Assembly (NCBI GenBank): GCA_035461905.1
Contig: DATHUV010000143.1
Span: forward strand, 1 to 64,000
Reading direction: 5' to 3'
DNA: 64,000 bases
Source: SZUA-442 sp035461905
Lineage (GTDB): Bacteria; Actinomycetota; Acidimicrobiia; Spongiisociales; UBA5794
Below the pieces are notes generated by a model. It searched no databases and was not told the DNA's origin. It saw only the letters and a list, made by a program, of their open reading frames with translations. A program made the position numbers and the translations under genes. Below are positions 53,201 to 61,944 of the stretch, piece by piece; positions within the stretch are counted from its first letter, which is position 1, and each line of letters opens with the position of its first letter.

Positions 53201-54261
53201 TGGAAGCCGTCGAGTTCCATCCGCTCACGGTGCGTGCGATCGATCGGCTGACCGACGAGGCGGTGTGCGTCACGTTCGACGTCCCGGACGACCTCCGGCC
53301 CATGTACGCCCACGTGCCCGGTCAGCACATGATCCTCCGGACCTCCCTCGACGGTGTCGACGTCCGCAGGAGCTACTCGATCTGCTCGCCTTCGGGGGAC
53401 GCGGACCTCCGGGTGGGCATCAAACTCCTGCGGGGTGGTGCCTTCTCGACCTGGGCGAACAGCAAGCTCGAACCGGGCGCCGTCATCGAAGCGACTCCGC
53501 CGACGGGTGAGTTCATGCATGCCCCCTCGAACAACGGCGTGCGTTCATACGCTGCGATCGTTGCGGGGAGCGGAATCACGCCGGTGCTCTCGATCATCGC
53601 TTCGACGCTCAGGGATGAGCCTGAGGCCCTATTCACCCTCATTTACGGGAACCGCGAAGGGCGATCGGTGATGTTCCTCGACGAGATCGACGCCCTCAAG
53701 GGTGCGTATCCGGACCGTTTCATGGTGATGCACGTCTTGAGTCGGGAGTCGCACATCGTCCCCCTGTTCGAGGGCCGCATCGACGCAGAGAAGCTCGGGC
53801 AGCTCTTCTCCACCGTCGTGGATCCCGAGACGGTCGACTCGTGGTTCCTGTGCGGTCCTCGCGGCATGGTCGAGGACGCTCGTCAGGTGCTCGAGGATCG
53901 AGGCGTTCCATCGGACGTCGTACACGACGAGTTGTTCTATGCAGGGGACGGCCCTCCGGTGATCGCAATGGACGACGTGGTGGGTTCCACCGTGCGCTTC
54001 ACGCTCCACGGGCGCACATCGACGGTCGTCATCGACCCGGACGGAGCACCGATCCTCGACCACGTGTTGTCCGTTAGGCCGGAAGGGCCGTTCTCGTGCC
54101 GGAGCGGGGCTTGTGCGTCGTGTCGGGCGAGGGTGATCGAGGGCGAGGTCCGGATGGACAGGAACTGGAGCCTCAACGGCGAAGAGGTGGCGGGTGGCCA
54201 CATCCTGACATGCCAGTCCCATCCCGTGTCCGATGTCGTCGAGCTCACCTACGACGTATGA
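53200..54261 (+). CDS. paaE: Phenylacetyl-CoA epoxidase reductase PaaE
   Basis: 353 aa NAD(P)H:FAD/[2Fe-2S] reductase feeding electrons to PaaABC. FAD domain: RRSYSICSP (RxYS); NAD(P) domain: VAGSGITPVLSIIAS and FLCGPRGMVEDA; plant-type ferredoxin domain from ~270 with CRSGACASCRARV (~300, 305, 308) and a fourth Cys in LTCQSHP. ATG shares bases with the paaD stop. Its end overlaps the TetR ATG (ATGA). Normal length. Confidence 0.9.
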   Translation: MEAVEFHPLTVRAIDRLTDEAVCVTFDVPDDLRPMYAHVPGQHMILRTSLDGVDVRRSYSICSPSGDADLRVGIKLLRGGAFSTWANSKLEPGAVIEATPPTGEFMHAPSNNGVRSYAAIVAGSGITPVLSIIASTLRDEPEALFTLIYGNREGRSVMFLDEIDALKGAYPDRFMVMHVLSRESHIVPLFEGRIDAEKLGQLFSTVVDPETVDSWFLCGPRGMVEDARQVLEDRGVPSDVVHDELFYAGDGPPVIAMDDVVGSTVRFTLHGRTSTVVIDPDGAPILDHVLSVRPEGPFSCRSGACASCRARVIEGEVRMDRNWSLNGEEVAGGHILTCQSHPVSDVVELTYDV

Positions 54262-54833
54262 GCCGCCTCACACGCGATGACATCGTCACCGGGGCGGGGC
54301 GGCGTTTCGCCACCCACGGGTATCACGGGACCTCGATGCGGGATCTCGGAGACGACCTCGGGATCCTGGGCTCGTCGATCTACGCCCACGTGGGCGGGAA
54401 GCAGGAGCTCCTCGTCGCCGTGATCGAACGTGGCGCAGGGTTCTTCGACGCTGCTGCAGCCGGAGCGGTCGATGCCGGTGCCGACCCACCAGAGACTCTT
54501 CGACTGCTGATCGCGGCACACATCGACGTCGTTCTCGACCATCGTCCCGAGGCACGGACGTACCTGTTCGAGACGAGCTTCCTCGACGAGGAGGAACGCG
54601 GTCGCGTTGCTCGCGCCCGCGACCGCTACGAGCAGGTCTTCGTCGACGTGATCGCACAGGGCGTTGCAGAGGGGTTCTTCCCGATGCACAGCGACCCGAG
54701 GCTCGCGGCCGTCTACGTGTTGTCGATCCTCAACACGGTGGGCGGGTGGTTCAACGAGTCGGGGAGATTCGACCGGTCAGCGCTCGCCCATGACGCACAC
54801 ACGTTCGTGATGAAGGGCCTCGGCGGCTCGTGA
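54258..54833 (+). CDS. TetR-family regulator of the paa operon (PaaR-like)
   Basis: 191 aa. N-terminal HTH (TRDDIVTGAGRRFATHGYHGTSMRDLGDDLGI, in pieces: FATHGYHGTSMRDL, SSIYAHVGGKQELL). The C-terminal domain has ETLRLLIAAHIDVVL and SILNTVGGWFNESGRFD, a PaaR-type pattern. Its start overlaps the paaE stop, so it is part of the operon and would feed back on the palindrome at 50633. Ligand probably phenylacetyl-CoA by family habit. Confidence 0.85.
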   Translation: MSRLTRDDIVTGAGRRFATHGYHGTSMRDLGDDLGILGSSIYAHVGGKQELLVAVIERGAGFFDAAAAGAVDAGADPPETLRLLIAAHIDVVLDHRPEARTYLFETSFLDEEERGRVARARDRYEQVFVDVIAQGVAEGFFPMHSDPRLAAVYVLSILNTVGGWFNESGRFDRSALAHDAHTFVMKGLGGS

Positions 54834-54843
54834 CCGGTCGGCG

Positions 54844-55536
54844 CTAGCCGGGCGTCCCCGGAGCGGTCGATCTGTCCTTGGCATCGGCGGTGAGGTCGAC
54901 CGTGAGTTCCTCCCCGCTGCTCAGGATCACCCTGGCGCTGTCGGCTTGGGAACCTTCGGGCCCCGCTGCGAGGAGGATCCTCCGTACGTCGGCGAGGTGG
55001 CCCTCCATCTCCCTGCGGTACCGGTCGGATTCGGCTCGGATCTGCTTCGCCTCGGTACGAGCGGCCTCGAGGACACGATCGGCCTCGGCCTCGCGACGAC
55101 GTGCGATGTCCTCGGCCTCACCGACGATGCGATCGGCCTCGGTCCGAGCACGCTCGGTGATCTGCACAACCTCGTCGGTGCGGAGCTTCGCCTTCGCCTC
55201 AGCCTCGGCGATGATCGCGGCAGCGGATCGCGATGCGTCGGAACCTTCACCAAGACCTGCGGCCGCGGTCATGGCAGCAGCCTCGGCGCGGGCCTCGTCG
55301 ATGATGGTCGCCCGAGCCCTGCGAGCCTCTTCGAGTTCGGCGTCGATGGAAGCCCTGAGGGCGTCGAGCTCGGCGTTCGCCTTGTCCGCCTTCCTGCCGG
55401 CGATGGCGAGCTGCTCCTCGAGTCCAGAGACGTATGCGGCGGCGTCATCGAGGAAGGCGTCGACCTCGGTGCGGTCGTAACCGCGAAGCGATGTCGTGAA
55501 CCGTCGATCCTGGATCTTTCGAGCGGAGAGTTCCAT
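54844..55536 (-). CDS. DivIVA-like coiled-coil protein
   Basis: 230 aa. Residues 1-~50 match DivIVA domains (SARKIQDRRFTTSLRGYDRTEVDAFLDD), followed by an uninterrupted Ala/Glu/Arg-rich coiled coil to ~200 and a Ser/Thr-rich end. DivIVA proteins recognise membrane curvature and organise polar growth and division in actinobacteria. ATG 55536 has GGAGGCAGG just upstream; a second in-frame ATG 12 bases earlier is less likely. Converges on the TetR gene. The two small genes at 55642 and 55867 stand upstream on the same strand and may be co-expressed. Confidence 0.8.
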   Translation of the reverse strand: MELSARKIQDRRFTTSLRGYDRTEVDAFLDDAAAYVSGLEEQLAIAGRKADKANAELDALRASIDAELEEARRARATIIDEARAEAAAMTAAAGLGEGSDASRSAAAIIAEAEAKAKLRTDEVVQITERARTEADRIVGEAEDIARRREAEADRVLEAARTEAKQIRAESDRYRREMEGHLADVRRILLAAGPEGSQADSARVILSSGEELTVDLTADAKDRSTAPGTPG

Positions 55537-55641
55537 CCCTGCCTCCATGTGTGCCCCGATCGACACGATACAGGATGGACGCCTTCCGGGCGCGGAAAAC
55601 GAGCCCTGCGGCTCGTCATCGAATCCGGATGATCGCTCGGC

Positions 55642-55812
55642 TCAGCGCTTGTTGGTCCCGTACGACATGTTGCGGATGCGCTGTTCGACGAGGGCGGCGT
55701 CGTCGTGGGTCGTCGAACGGTTGAGGACGGACTTCATCCGGTCGTTCACCGCTTCGTCGTAGTCACGATCCTCGCGGCGCTCATCGGAAGTGTTGCGCTT
55801 GAACATCTTCAT
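55642..55812 (-). CDS. Small 56-residue protein upstream of the divIVA-like gene
   Basis: MKMFKRNTSDERREDRDYDE-type charged protein of 56 codons, start ATG 55812 (a second ATG at 55806), ending in MSYGTNKR. It is highly charged and likely helical or disordered, with no signal peptide or membrane segment. I recognise no family. It lies between the DivIVA-like gene and another small gene, both minus-strand. No good ribosome-binding site before the ATG. Too short to show up by simple size filters. Confidence 0.45.
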   Translation of the reverse strand: MKMFKRNTSDERREDRDYDEAVNDRMKSVLNRSTTHDDAALVEQRIRNMSYGTNKR

Positions 55813-55866
55813 GGCCGCTTTATCGGCGCGATCGGTGCGGAACTTGAGCGATGCGCCGGGTGGGAC

Positions 55867-56103
55867 TCAACGGTTGAAGAGGCCGAGCAGACGGTCCTTT
55901 ACCGAGGTCGCGTCGCTGTTGTTGGGCGTCGGCAGCTGGGTGCGGCGGTGCGCGTCGCGCATGCCGTTGCCGGACTTCGGGAGTGCGCCGCTGTTGCGTT
56001 GATAGAACGACGGTGCGGTGTTGATCGGCAGCTCGATGACCTCGGCGAGGTTTGCAAAATCCTCGTGCCGTGGGATCTGCTCGGCCGTTTCGTGCGTGGA
56101 CAT
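55867..56103 (-). CDS. Small hypothetical protein (78 aa)
   Basis: 78 aa from ATG 56103 (MSTHETAEQIPRHEDFANL), with AAGGGAA upstream. Contains a proline/asparagine-rich middle and ends SVKDRLLGLFNR, an amphipathic helix. A longer frame with another ATG exists but is less likely because of this site. No family recognised. It shares a transcript direction with the 56-residue gene and the DivIVA-like gene, and might be a membrane-recruitment or cell-pole factor by position only. Confidence 0.45.
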   Translation of the reverse strand: MSTHETAEQIPRHEDFANLAEVIELPINTAPSFYQRNSGALPKSGNGMRDAHRRTQLPTPNNSDATSVKDRLLGLFNR

Positions 56104-56279
56104 GTGTTTCCCTTCAGAGAAGTCCGCGCCTCCCGTTTGTTCCAAGCCCACGCCCCAATGTATCGCGCGCTGACGAGATGCCAAGAAGGGTTCCTCGGGA
56201 CGACACGGTGACTAGTGCCCGATCCGGGACCCTCAGCGATGGGGTCGCCCGGTTAGGATGCAGTCCGGGGGAGTCGAGG

Positions 56280-57137
56280 ATGAAGCACACGACAACCGTG
56301 CATGGCCGAACCATGGCCTTCGTCGAGGTCGGGGATGGCGAACCCATCATCTTCCTCCACGGCAATCCAACGTCGTCGTACCTGTGGCGCAAGGTCATCC
56401 CACATCTCGCCGATCGATACCGATGCGTCGCTCCCGACCTGATCGGCATGGGCGACTCCGACAAGCTCCCCGATTCCGGTGCCGACTCGTACACGTTCGT
56501 CGAGCACCGGCACTACCTCGATGGCCTGCTCGACGCACTCGACCTCGGGGATCGGGTGACCCTCGTCGTCCACGACTGGGGCAGCGGCCTCGGGTTCGAT
56601 TGGGCGCACCGGCACGCCGATCGGATCGTCGGCATGGCATACATGGAAGCCCTCGTGACGCCAGTGACGTGGGACGACTGGCCGGAGGCGGCCCGCTCCA
56701 TCTTCCAAGCTTTGCGCAGCGACGCCGGGGAGGCGCTGGTGCTCGAGAAGAACCTGTTCGTCGAGCGCATCCTGCCGGCCTCCATCCTCCGGGAGCTGAC
56801 TGGCGGGGAGATGGCCACCTACAGGGCGCCCTTCGTCGAACCCGGCGAGCAGCGTCGCCCGACACTCACGTGGCCGAGGCAGATCCCGATCGACGGCATT
56901 CCAAAGGACGTCCACGACATCGTGGCCGGGTACTCGGCATGGCTTTCGGAGACCACGATTCCGAAGCTCTTCATCAACGCCGAACCGGGCAGCATCCTCG
57001 TTGGGCGCCAGCGCGAGGTAGCGCGAGGATTCCCGAACCAGCGGGAAGTCACGGTCGCGGGTATCCACTTCATCCAGGAGGATTCACCGGACGAGATCGG
57101 CCAGGCGATCGCTCAGTGGCGAGCCGGACTCGCCTGA
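56280..57137 (+). CDS. Haloalkane dehalogenase (HLD-II type)
   Basis: 285 aa alpha/beta hydrolase that cleaves carbon-halogen bonds by an Asp nucleophile. Active-site residues in order: Asn29 (FLHGNPTSSYLWR), Asp99-Trp100 (VVHDWGSGLGFDWA), Glu123 (YMEALVTPVTW) and His263 (GIHFIQEDSP). The N-W halide pair and the Asp-His-Glu triad match DhaA/LinB. Length is normal (~290). Start ATG 56280. True dehalogenase activity is predicted from these residues and not proved. No transport or halide genes nearby. Confidence 0.85.
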   Translation: MKHTTTVHGRTMAFVEVGDGEPIIFLHGNPTSSYLWRKVIPHLADRYRCVAPDLIGMGDSDKLPDSGADSYTFVEHRHYLDGLLDALDLGDRVTLVVHDWGSGLGFDWAHRHADRIVGMAYMEALVTPVTWDDWPEAARSIFQALRSDAGEALVLEKNLFVERILPASILRELTGGEMATYRAPFVEPGEQRRPTLTWPRQIPIDGIPKDVHDIVAGYSAWLSETTIPKLFINAEPGSILVGRQREVARGFPNQREVTVAGIHFIQEDSPDEIGQAIAQWRAGLA

Positions 57138-57192
57138 CCGCGCACGACAGGGCGCCCTCGTTGCGTGGTAACCCCGCGATACTCGGGGGGTG

Positions 57193-57717
57193 ATGACCGG
57201 CATCCCAGAACCGATCGAGCGGGTGATCCGCGCCTCGATGCTCGACGTCGAGTTCTACAACGAGGCTGAGGCAGATACATCCCTCAACGGTGCTGCCGCG
57301 ATCGTTGTCGTTCTCGCAACGGCGCTCGGTGGCATCGGCGCAGCCTTCGCGACCGAGGTGAACATCGTCGCGGGTGCGTTTGCGGGCGCGGTCACCGGGG
57401 TCATCGGGTGGCTCGTGTGGTCAGCCATCGCCCTGTTCATCGGGAGTCGCCTCGGCGGCACGTCCGATTTCGGCGAGATGGTGAGGGTCATCGGGTTCTC
57501 GTACGCGCCGCTTGCGATCGGTGTGGTCCCATGGCTCGGGCTCGTCGGCGCGATCTGGGCCCTCGTTGCAGCGGTGATCGCGATCAGGGAGGGCATGGAC
57601 TTCTCGACAGCCAAGGCCATCGCCACCATGGCCTTCGGATGGGGAGCATGGCTCCTTCTTTCGCTCGTTGTCCAGGCGGTACTCGACATCGAGATCAATG
57701 GGGGCTGGCCGCTCTGA
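57193..57717 (+). CDS. Yip1-family membrane protein
   Basis: 174 aa. Five hydrophobic segments follow a short N-terminal soluble part (IERVIRASMLDVEFYNEAEAD). The membrane core GGTSDFGEMVRVIGFSYAPL is typical of the bacterial YIP1 family. Function unknown. ATG 57193; a GTG three bases earlier is possible. Converges on the flippase-like gene. Confidence 0.75.
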   Translation: MTGIPEPIERVIRASMLDVEFYNEAEADTSLNGAAAIVVVLATALGGIGAAFATEVNIVAGAFAGAVTGVIGWLVWSAIALFIGSRLGGTSDFGEMVRVIGFSYAPLAIGVVPWLGLVGAIWALVAAVIAIREGMDFSTAKAIATMAFGWGAWLLLSLVVQAVLDIEINGGWPL

Positions 57718-57731
57718 TCAGGATTGCCTGA

Positions 57732-58853
57732 TCACACCACGGTGGTCTCGCCGCGACGGCGTTCCTTCCACTCCTGCCTCCACGATCGGTTCGACCGCCA
57801 GAAGATCCACGATGCCATGCCGATGGGAATGGGCGGGAGCAGGCTCAGGGCACGGAACAGCAGGACACCCGCCGCGATCAGGGCGGCATCCACCGGTTCG
57901 CCGGGATTTGTCGTCTGCCAACCGAGGGTGAGTAGCCCTATCCAACCGAGGTCAACGAGGCCGAGGCCGCCAGGGCTGACCGGGATCATCACGAGGAACC
58001 GCCCGAGTGCGAACGAAAGGATGACCCAGGGAAGCGGGATGTCATCGGTCGTGATCCCGACGGCGTAGATCGATGCGGTGTACAGGCCGGCCATGGCGAC
58101 ATGGTTGCCGACGGTCGCGGTCGTGAGGGGCAGTGCCCTCGTCGAGATCACGCTGGTCAGGTCCGTGCGGAACTGCATGACCGCCGAGTGGGTGTCGGGC
58201 GGATCCTTGCGCACGATGCGTGCGACTCGAGCGACCAAGCGATCGAGCCACCCGGCGATGCGCTCGGCGGCCGACCCCGATCGCAGGAGGGTCACGACGA
58301 GCCAGATCGAGAAGGCAACCCACACGGCGCCGCCGACGCTGACGAACCACATCCATCCAAGTGCGTCGCCCGCCACGGCGATGGCTACGACCGCGAGCAC
58401 GGGAAGGGCGATGCGAACGTACCAATCCCAAACACCAGCTGCCAGGAGCCCGGCCGAGACGGAGTGCGGTGTGAAGCCCCATGACAGGTACATGGCATAG
58501 TTGAGCCCGATGGCGATGGCCCCTCCTGAAGGGAGGGAGTTGGTGACGGCCGTTCCGGTCATGTGGTTGACGAAGGCCTCCCGGAATCGCAGCGTGTCGA
58601 GGACGGACATGAGCACGATCGGATAGGCGACGAGGAAGGCGATCGACACGATCGACAGGAAGATCCACGCACCGGGGCTGACGTCGATGAGCACGTCCAG
58701 GATCGATCGGTAGTCGGAGAACTGTGGAACGACGAACCCGAAGACGATCACGAGGACGGCCACCGTGATCGCGACCGAGACCGCCCGCTTCCACAGTGGT
58801 GGAGCAGTCCTCGACGGGATCGGTGTGTCGTCCTCGGTCCCGTCCGGTGTCAT
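57732..58853 (-). CDS. LPG-synthase-TM/UPF0104-family membrane protein
   Basis: 373 aa with seven to eight membrane spans. NSLPSGGAIAIGLNYAMYLSWG, FALGRFLVMIPVSPGGLGLVDLGWIG and DAALIAAGVLLFRALSLLPPIPIG are the lysylphosphatidylglycerol-synthase transmembrane (flippase/AglD-like) motifs. The cytosolic synthase domain of MprF is absent, so it would be a lipid flippase or a related protein. ATG at 58853 overlaps the SDR stop by 4 bp, linking the two. Confidence 0.75.
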   Translation of the reverse strand: MTPDGTEDDTPIPSRTAPPLWKRAVSVAITVAVLVIVFGFVVPQFSDYRSILDVLIDVSPGAWIFLSIVSIAFLVAYPIVLMSVLDTLRFREAFVNHMTGTAVTNSLPSGGAIAIGLNYAMYLSWGFTPHSVSAGLLAAGVWDWYVRIALPVLAVVAIAVAGDALGWMWFVSVGGAVWVAFSIWLVVTLLRSGSAAERIAGWLDRLVARVARIVRKDPPDTHSAVMQFRTDLTSVISTRALPLTTATVGNHVAMAGLYTASIYAVGITTDDIPLPWVILSFALGRFLVMIPVSPGGLGLVDLGWIGLLTLGWQTTNPGEPVDAALIAAGVLLFRALSLLPPIPIGMASWIFWRSNRSWRQEWKERRRGETTVV

Positions 58854-59761
58854 GTGGATGGCCCCGAAAGCCCGAGGAGTGCCTCGCTCACCCTCCAGAG
58901 CCGTTCCGCCTGGTGGTCGTCGCGGGCGTGGCGTGTGGAGCGGGCCTCGGCGCCATCCTCGAAGTAACCGCCATGTGGCTCCGGATCCGGGTCGGCGGTC
59001 GCGAGCCATGTGACCGTGTCGGCGCCCTCAGCGGGCGAACGCTGCCGCCACGACGTGAGCCGCCACGCGATCGAGGCGATCAGTGAATCACCGTCCCTGC
59101 CGATCGATGTGCGCACCAGGCCGGGGTGCATCGAATAGCCGGAGACCCCGTCCGGTCGATGCCTGCGGTCGTACTCCCTCGCATGGAGGATGTTCGCGAG
59201 CTTCGAGACCCCGTACGCACCCCTCATCGAGTAGCGGCCTTCCCAGGTCAGGTCGTCGAATGGGATCCCCTCGCGTGCATACCCGTGCCCTGACGATGCG
59301 ACGTTGACAACGCGGCTCGGCGAGCAGGAGATGAGCATGGGGGTCAGGAGGTGCGTCAGCAGGAACGGACCGAGGTGGTTCGTCGCGAATGTGCGTTCCA
59401 CGCCATCGGAGGTGAGTTCCCTGCGCCCGAAGATCCCGCCCGCGTTGTTCACCAGGACGGCGAGGTCGGCCTTCGAGTTCGCGAACTGCTCTGCGAAGGA
59501 ACGAATCGACCCCCGATCCTCGAGGTCGAGGAGCATCGCATCGACGCGGCCGCCCGATTCCGCAGAGATCTGAGCGGCTGCCGTCGTTCCGCGCTCGGGA
59601 TCGCGGGCTGTGATGACAACGTGGGCGCCCGCATGACCGAGGGCGGTGGCCGTCGCCCGTCCGATTCCGGAGTTGCCGCCTGTCACGATGACGGTGCGTT
59701 CTTCGATGGACCAGCTCACGGATGGGGAGCGTAACGGCACCGTGTCGAGCCGATCCCTCAT
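58850..59761 (-). CDS. Short-chain dehydrogenase/reductase (retinol-dehydrogenase-like)
   Basis: 303 aa. TGGNSGIG motif (~28-35), NNAGG (~105), Ser in NVASSGHGY and the YGVSK catalytic pair. The family reduces or oxidises retinoid- or lipid-like carbonyls. ATG 59761 has GAGAGG before it; a GTG at 59719 would remove 14 residues. Its stop overlaps the flippase-like gene start. Divergent from the response regulator, so the region between the starts carries promoters for both. Confidence 0.85.
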   Translation of the reverse strand: MRDRLDTVPLRSPSVSWSIEERTVIVTGGNSGIGRATATALGHAGAHVVITARDPERGTTAAAQISAESGGRVDAMLLDLEDRGSIRSFAEQFANSKADLAVLVNNAGGIFGRRELTSDGVERTFATNHLGPFLLTHLLTPMLISCSPSRVVNVASSGHGYAREGIPFDDLTWEGRYSMRGAYGVSKLANILHAREYDRRHRPDGVSGYSMHPGLVRTSIGRDGDSLIASIAWRLTSWRQRSPAEGADTVTWLATADPDPEPHGGYFEDGAEARSTRHARDDHQAERLWRVSEALLGLSGPST

Positions 59762-59767
59762 GCCCCT

Positions 59768-59810
59768 CTCACGAAGCCTTCACGGCTCTCTCAGGTGCCA
59801 ACCGTACGAT
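59768..59810 (+). promoter_or_regulatory. Response-regulator promoter with three 11-bp-spaced repeats
   Basis: CTCACG (59768), TTCACG (59779) and CTCAGG (59790) start exactly 11 bases apart, one DNA turn, as expected for a tandem OmpR-family dimer site. A -10 box TACGAT (59805-59810) follows, eight bases before ATG 59818, so the transcript is probably leaderless. The same arrangement is found at 61862. Confidence 0.65.
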
Positions 59811-59817
59811 GGGGCCG

Positions 59818-60507
59818 ATGAACGCTGCCCCTTCCCGGATTCTCGTCGTCGAGGACGACGCCTCCGTGCGTGAGGCCCTTCAACGCGCCCTTTCGTTCGA
59901 GGGGTATGACATCGAAACCGCCACCGACGGCGCCGTGGCGTTGTCCTCGATCCGCGCCAACGACATCGATCTCGTCGTGCTTGACGTCATGATGCCCCAC
60001 CTCGACGGAATCGAGACGTGCAGGCGCATCCGGGCATCCGGAAACACCGTTCCGATCCTCATGCTCACCGCGAAGGTGGCGGTGGGCGACAGGGTCGAGG
60101 GCCTCGATGCCGGAGCCGACGATTACCTGACGAAGCCCTTCGCGCTCGACGAGCTCCTCGCACGGGTCCGCGCCCTGCTCAGGCGGGCAGGAGGGGACGT
60201 TTCGTCCGTGATCGGGTTCGGCGATCTCACGATCGACCCCGGTGCCCGAACGGCGACGAGGGGGGAACGAGACCTCCAACTGACGAAGACCGAATTCGAT
60301 CTCCTCGTCGTGTTGGCGAGGGCGCCGGGCATCGTCATCGACCGTGACACCCTCTACGAGGAGATCTGGGGAATCGACTTCCAGACGACGTCGAACTCGC
60401 TCGACGTGTACATCGGGTACCTCCGGCGCAAGACGGAGGCCGGTGGCGAACCCCGCATCATCCACACCGTGCGCGGCGTCGGGTACGTGCTGCGAGCAGA
60501 ATCATGA
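59818..60507 (+). CDS. OmpR-family response regulator (MprA-like)
   Basis: 229 aa. Receiver domain 1-~120 with EDD at 11-13, phospho-acceptor Asp54 region in LVVLDVMMPH and Lys in TKPFALDELLARVR. The C-terminal winged helix (~130-229) includes LTKTEFDLLVVLARAPG, LYEEIWG, SNSLDVYIGYLRRKTE and a typical HTVRGVGYVLR end. It would bind direct repeats. The kinase starts within its stop (ATGA). Probable envelope-stress regulation. Confidence 0.85.
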   Translation: MNAAPSRILVVEDDASVREALQRALSFEGYDIETATDGAVALSSIRANDIDLVVLDVMMPHLDGIETCRRIRASGNTVPILMLTAKVAVGDRVEGLDAGADDYLTKPFALDELLARVRALLRRAGGDVSSVIGFGDLTIDPGARTATRGERDLQLTKTEFDLLVVLARAPGIVIDRDTLYEEIWGIDFQTTSNSLDVYIGYLRRKTEAGGEPRIIHTVRGVGYVLRAES

Positions 60508-61859
60508 CGATTCGCAGGCGAATCACCGTCGCCACAGCCGTGGCGGTCGGTGTCACCGTCGTGGTCGTCATCCTTGGCTCGTTCGTCGCGGCGCGCCAGC
60601 AGGTCCTCGACCCGATCGATCAGAGCCTGCTCGCGCGAGCCTCGATCATCGAGAGCGCTCCGGAGAGGGACTTCCCCGCCAACCTGTTCCGACCAGGTGG
60701 TAGCAGGGTCGGCGCCCTCCTCAGTCCGGGTCGTGTAGGTGAGTTCGACGCGGTCTACTACCAGATCATCCTCCCCGGCGGATCGACGATCAACGTCGGC
60801 ACCGACGCCCTCCAACTCCCGCAACCGGTGCCTGAGGAGATCGGCGTCGGGGTCGCAGAGCTCCGATCCATCTGGGTCGATGACGTGCACCTGCGGGTGG
60901 CTGCGATCGTTCGACCCGGGACCGGCGCCGTCGCACAGGTCGCACGCCCCCTCACGGAAGCAGACCAGACCCTTCGTCGGTTCTCAGGAATGCTCCTCGT
61001 CGGAGCGATTGCGGGTATCGGCCTCGCCATCGCTCTGGGAGCCCTGGTGTCGCGAACTGCCGTCAGGCCGATCGAGAGCCTCGAGGAGTCGATTGGGGCG
61101 ATCTCGGCATCGGGTGGGATGGGTGATCGGCTCGCAACGGATGGGGACGACGAGGTGGCCTCACTCGCACGGGCATTCAATCGGCTTCTGGAACAGCTGG
61201 AGGAGTCCAAGGCCCAACAGGTCAGGTTGGTCCGTGACGCGGGCCACGAGCTCCGTACCCCGCTCACTGCGCTTCGTACCAACCTCGAAGTCCTCCAGCG
61301 CCACGAAGTAGGAGAGGAGGAGAGGTTCGCGATGATCGCCGCAGCGAATGCAGAGGTCGAGGAACTCAGCTCCCTGGTGGTCGAGATCGTCGACCTCGCT
61401 ACCGAGGGTCGCGAGCAGGGTCCGCTGGCACGGGTCGCACTCGACGACGTCGTCGGGTCGGCGATCGAGCGGGTCCGTCGTCGCACGGACCGGCCGATCG
61501 ACCTGACGAGCGACGACTCGACGGTGATGGGTCGACGTGATGCCCTCGAGCGGGCCGTCGTGAATCTCCTGGCGAACGCAGAGACGTGGTCGCCGGCGGG
61601 CGGAACGATCGAGGTCGTCGTGGAGGCTGGCAGAGTGACAGTTCTCGACGAGGGCCCCGGCTTCGATGCCGCGGACCTCCCTCACGTCTTCGAACGCTTC
61701 TACCGGTCGGATCGCGCACGCACCAACCCGGGTTCTGGCCTCGGGCTCTCCATCGTCGAACAAGTTGCGATCGACCACGGAGGCTCTGTGTTCGCTGCGA
61801 ACCGCACGGATCGCCACGGTGCCGAAGTCGGCTTCACCATCCCGCTCACCCGCGAGTGA
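60504..61859 (+). CDS. Sensor histidine kinase (MprB-like)
   Basis: 451 aa membrane kinase. N-terminal helix (~10-32), an extracytoplasmic domain (~33-155), second helix (~160-182), HAMP (~183-236) and HisKA with the H-box RDAGHELRTPLTALRTN. ATP domain: N-box ERAVVNLLANAETWS, G1 LDEGPGFD, and GSGLGLSIVEQ. ATG overlaps the response-regulator stop. The outside domain would sense an envelope signal. Confidence 0.85.
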   Translation: MTIRRRITVATAVAVGVTVVVVILGSFVAARQQVLDPIDQSLLARASIIESAPERDFPANLFRPGGSRVGALLSPGRVGEFDAVYYQIILPGGSTINVGTDALQLPQPVPEEIGVGVAELRSIWVDDVHLRVAAIVRPGTGAVAQVARPLTEADQTLRRFSGMLLVGAIAGIGLAIALGALVSRTAVRPIESLEESIGAISASGGMGDRLATDGDDEVASLARAFNRLLEQLEESKAQQVRLVRDAGHELRTPLTALRTNLEVLQRHEVGEEERFAMIAAANAEVEELSSLVVEIVDLATEGREQGPLARVALDDVVGSAIERVRRRTDRPIDLTSDDSTVMGRRDALERAVVNLLANAETWSPAGGTIEVVVEAGRVTVLDEGPGFDAADLPHVFERFYRSDRARTNPGSGLGLSIVEQVAIDHGGSVFAANRTDRHGAEVGFTIPLTRE

Positions 61860-61861
61860 GT

Positions 61862-61889
61862 CTCATTCGTCTCTCATCCCGCCCTCAGG
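61862..61889 (+). promoter_or_regulatory. Three 11-bp-spaced repeats before the small exported protein
   Basis: CTCATT (61862), CTCATC (61873) and CTCAGG (61884) start exactly 11 bases apart. Spacing, repeat sequence and the final CTCAGG repeat the arrangement before the response regulator gene, so the regulator likely controls the exported protein as well. No clear -10 is visible after it. Confidence 0.6.
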
Positions 61890-61944
61890 CTGCGCCCATG
61901 CGCGTGCGCGATGCTCGAGGTGCGAAGGGTGAAAGGAGCCAACC

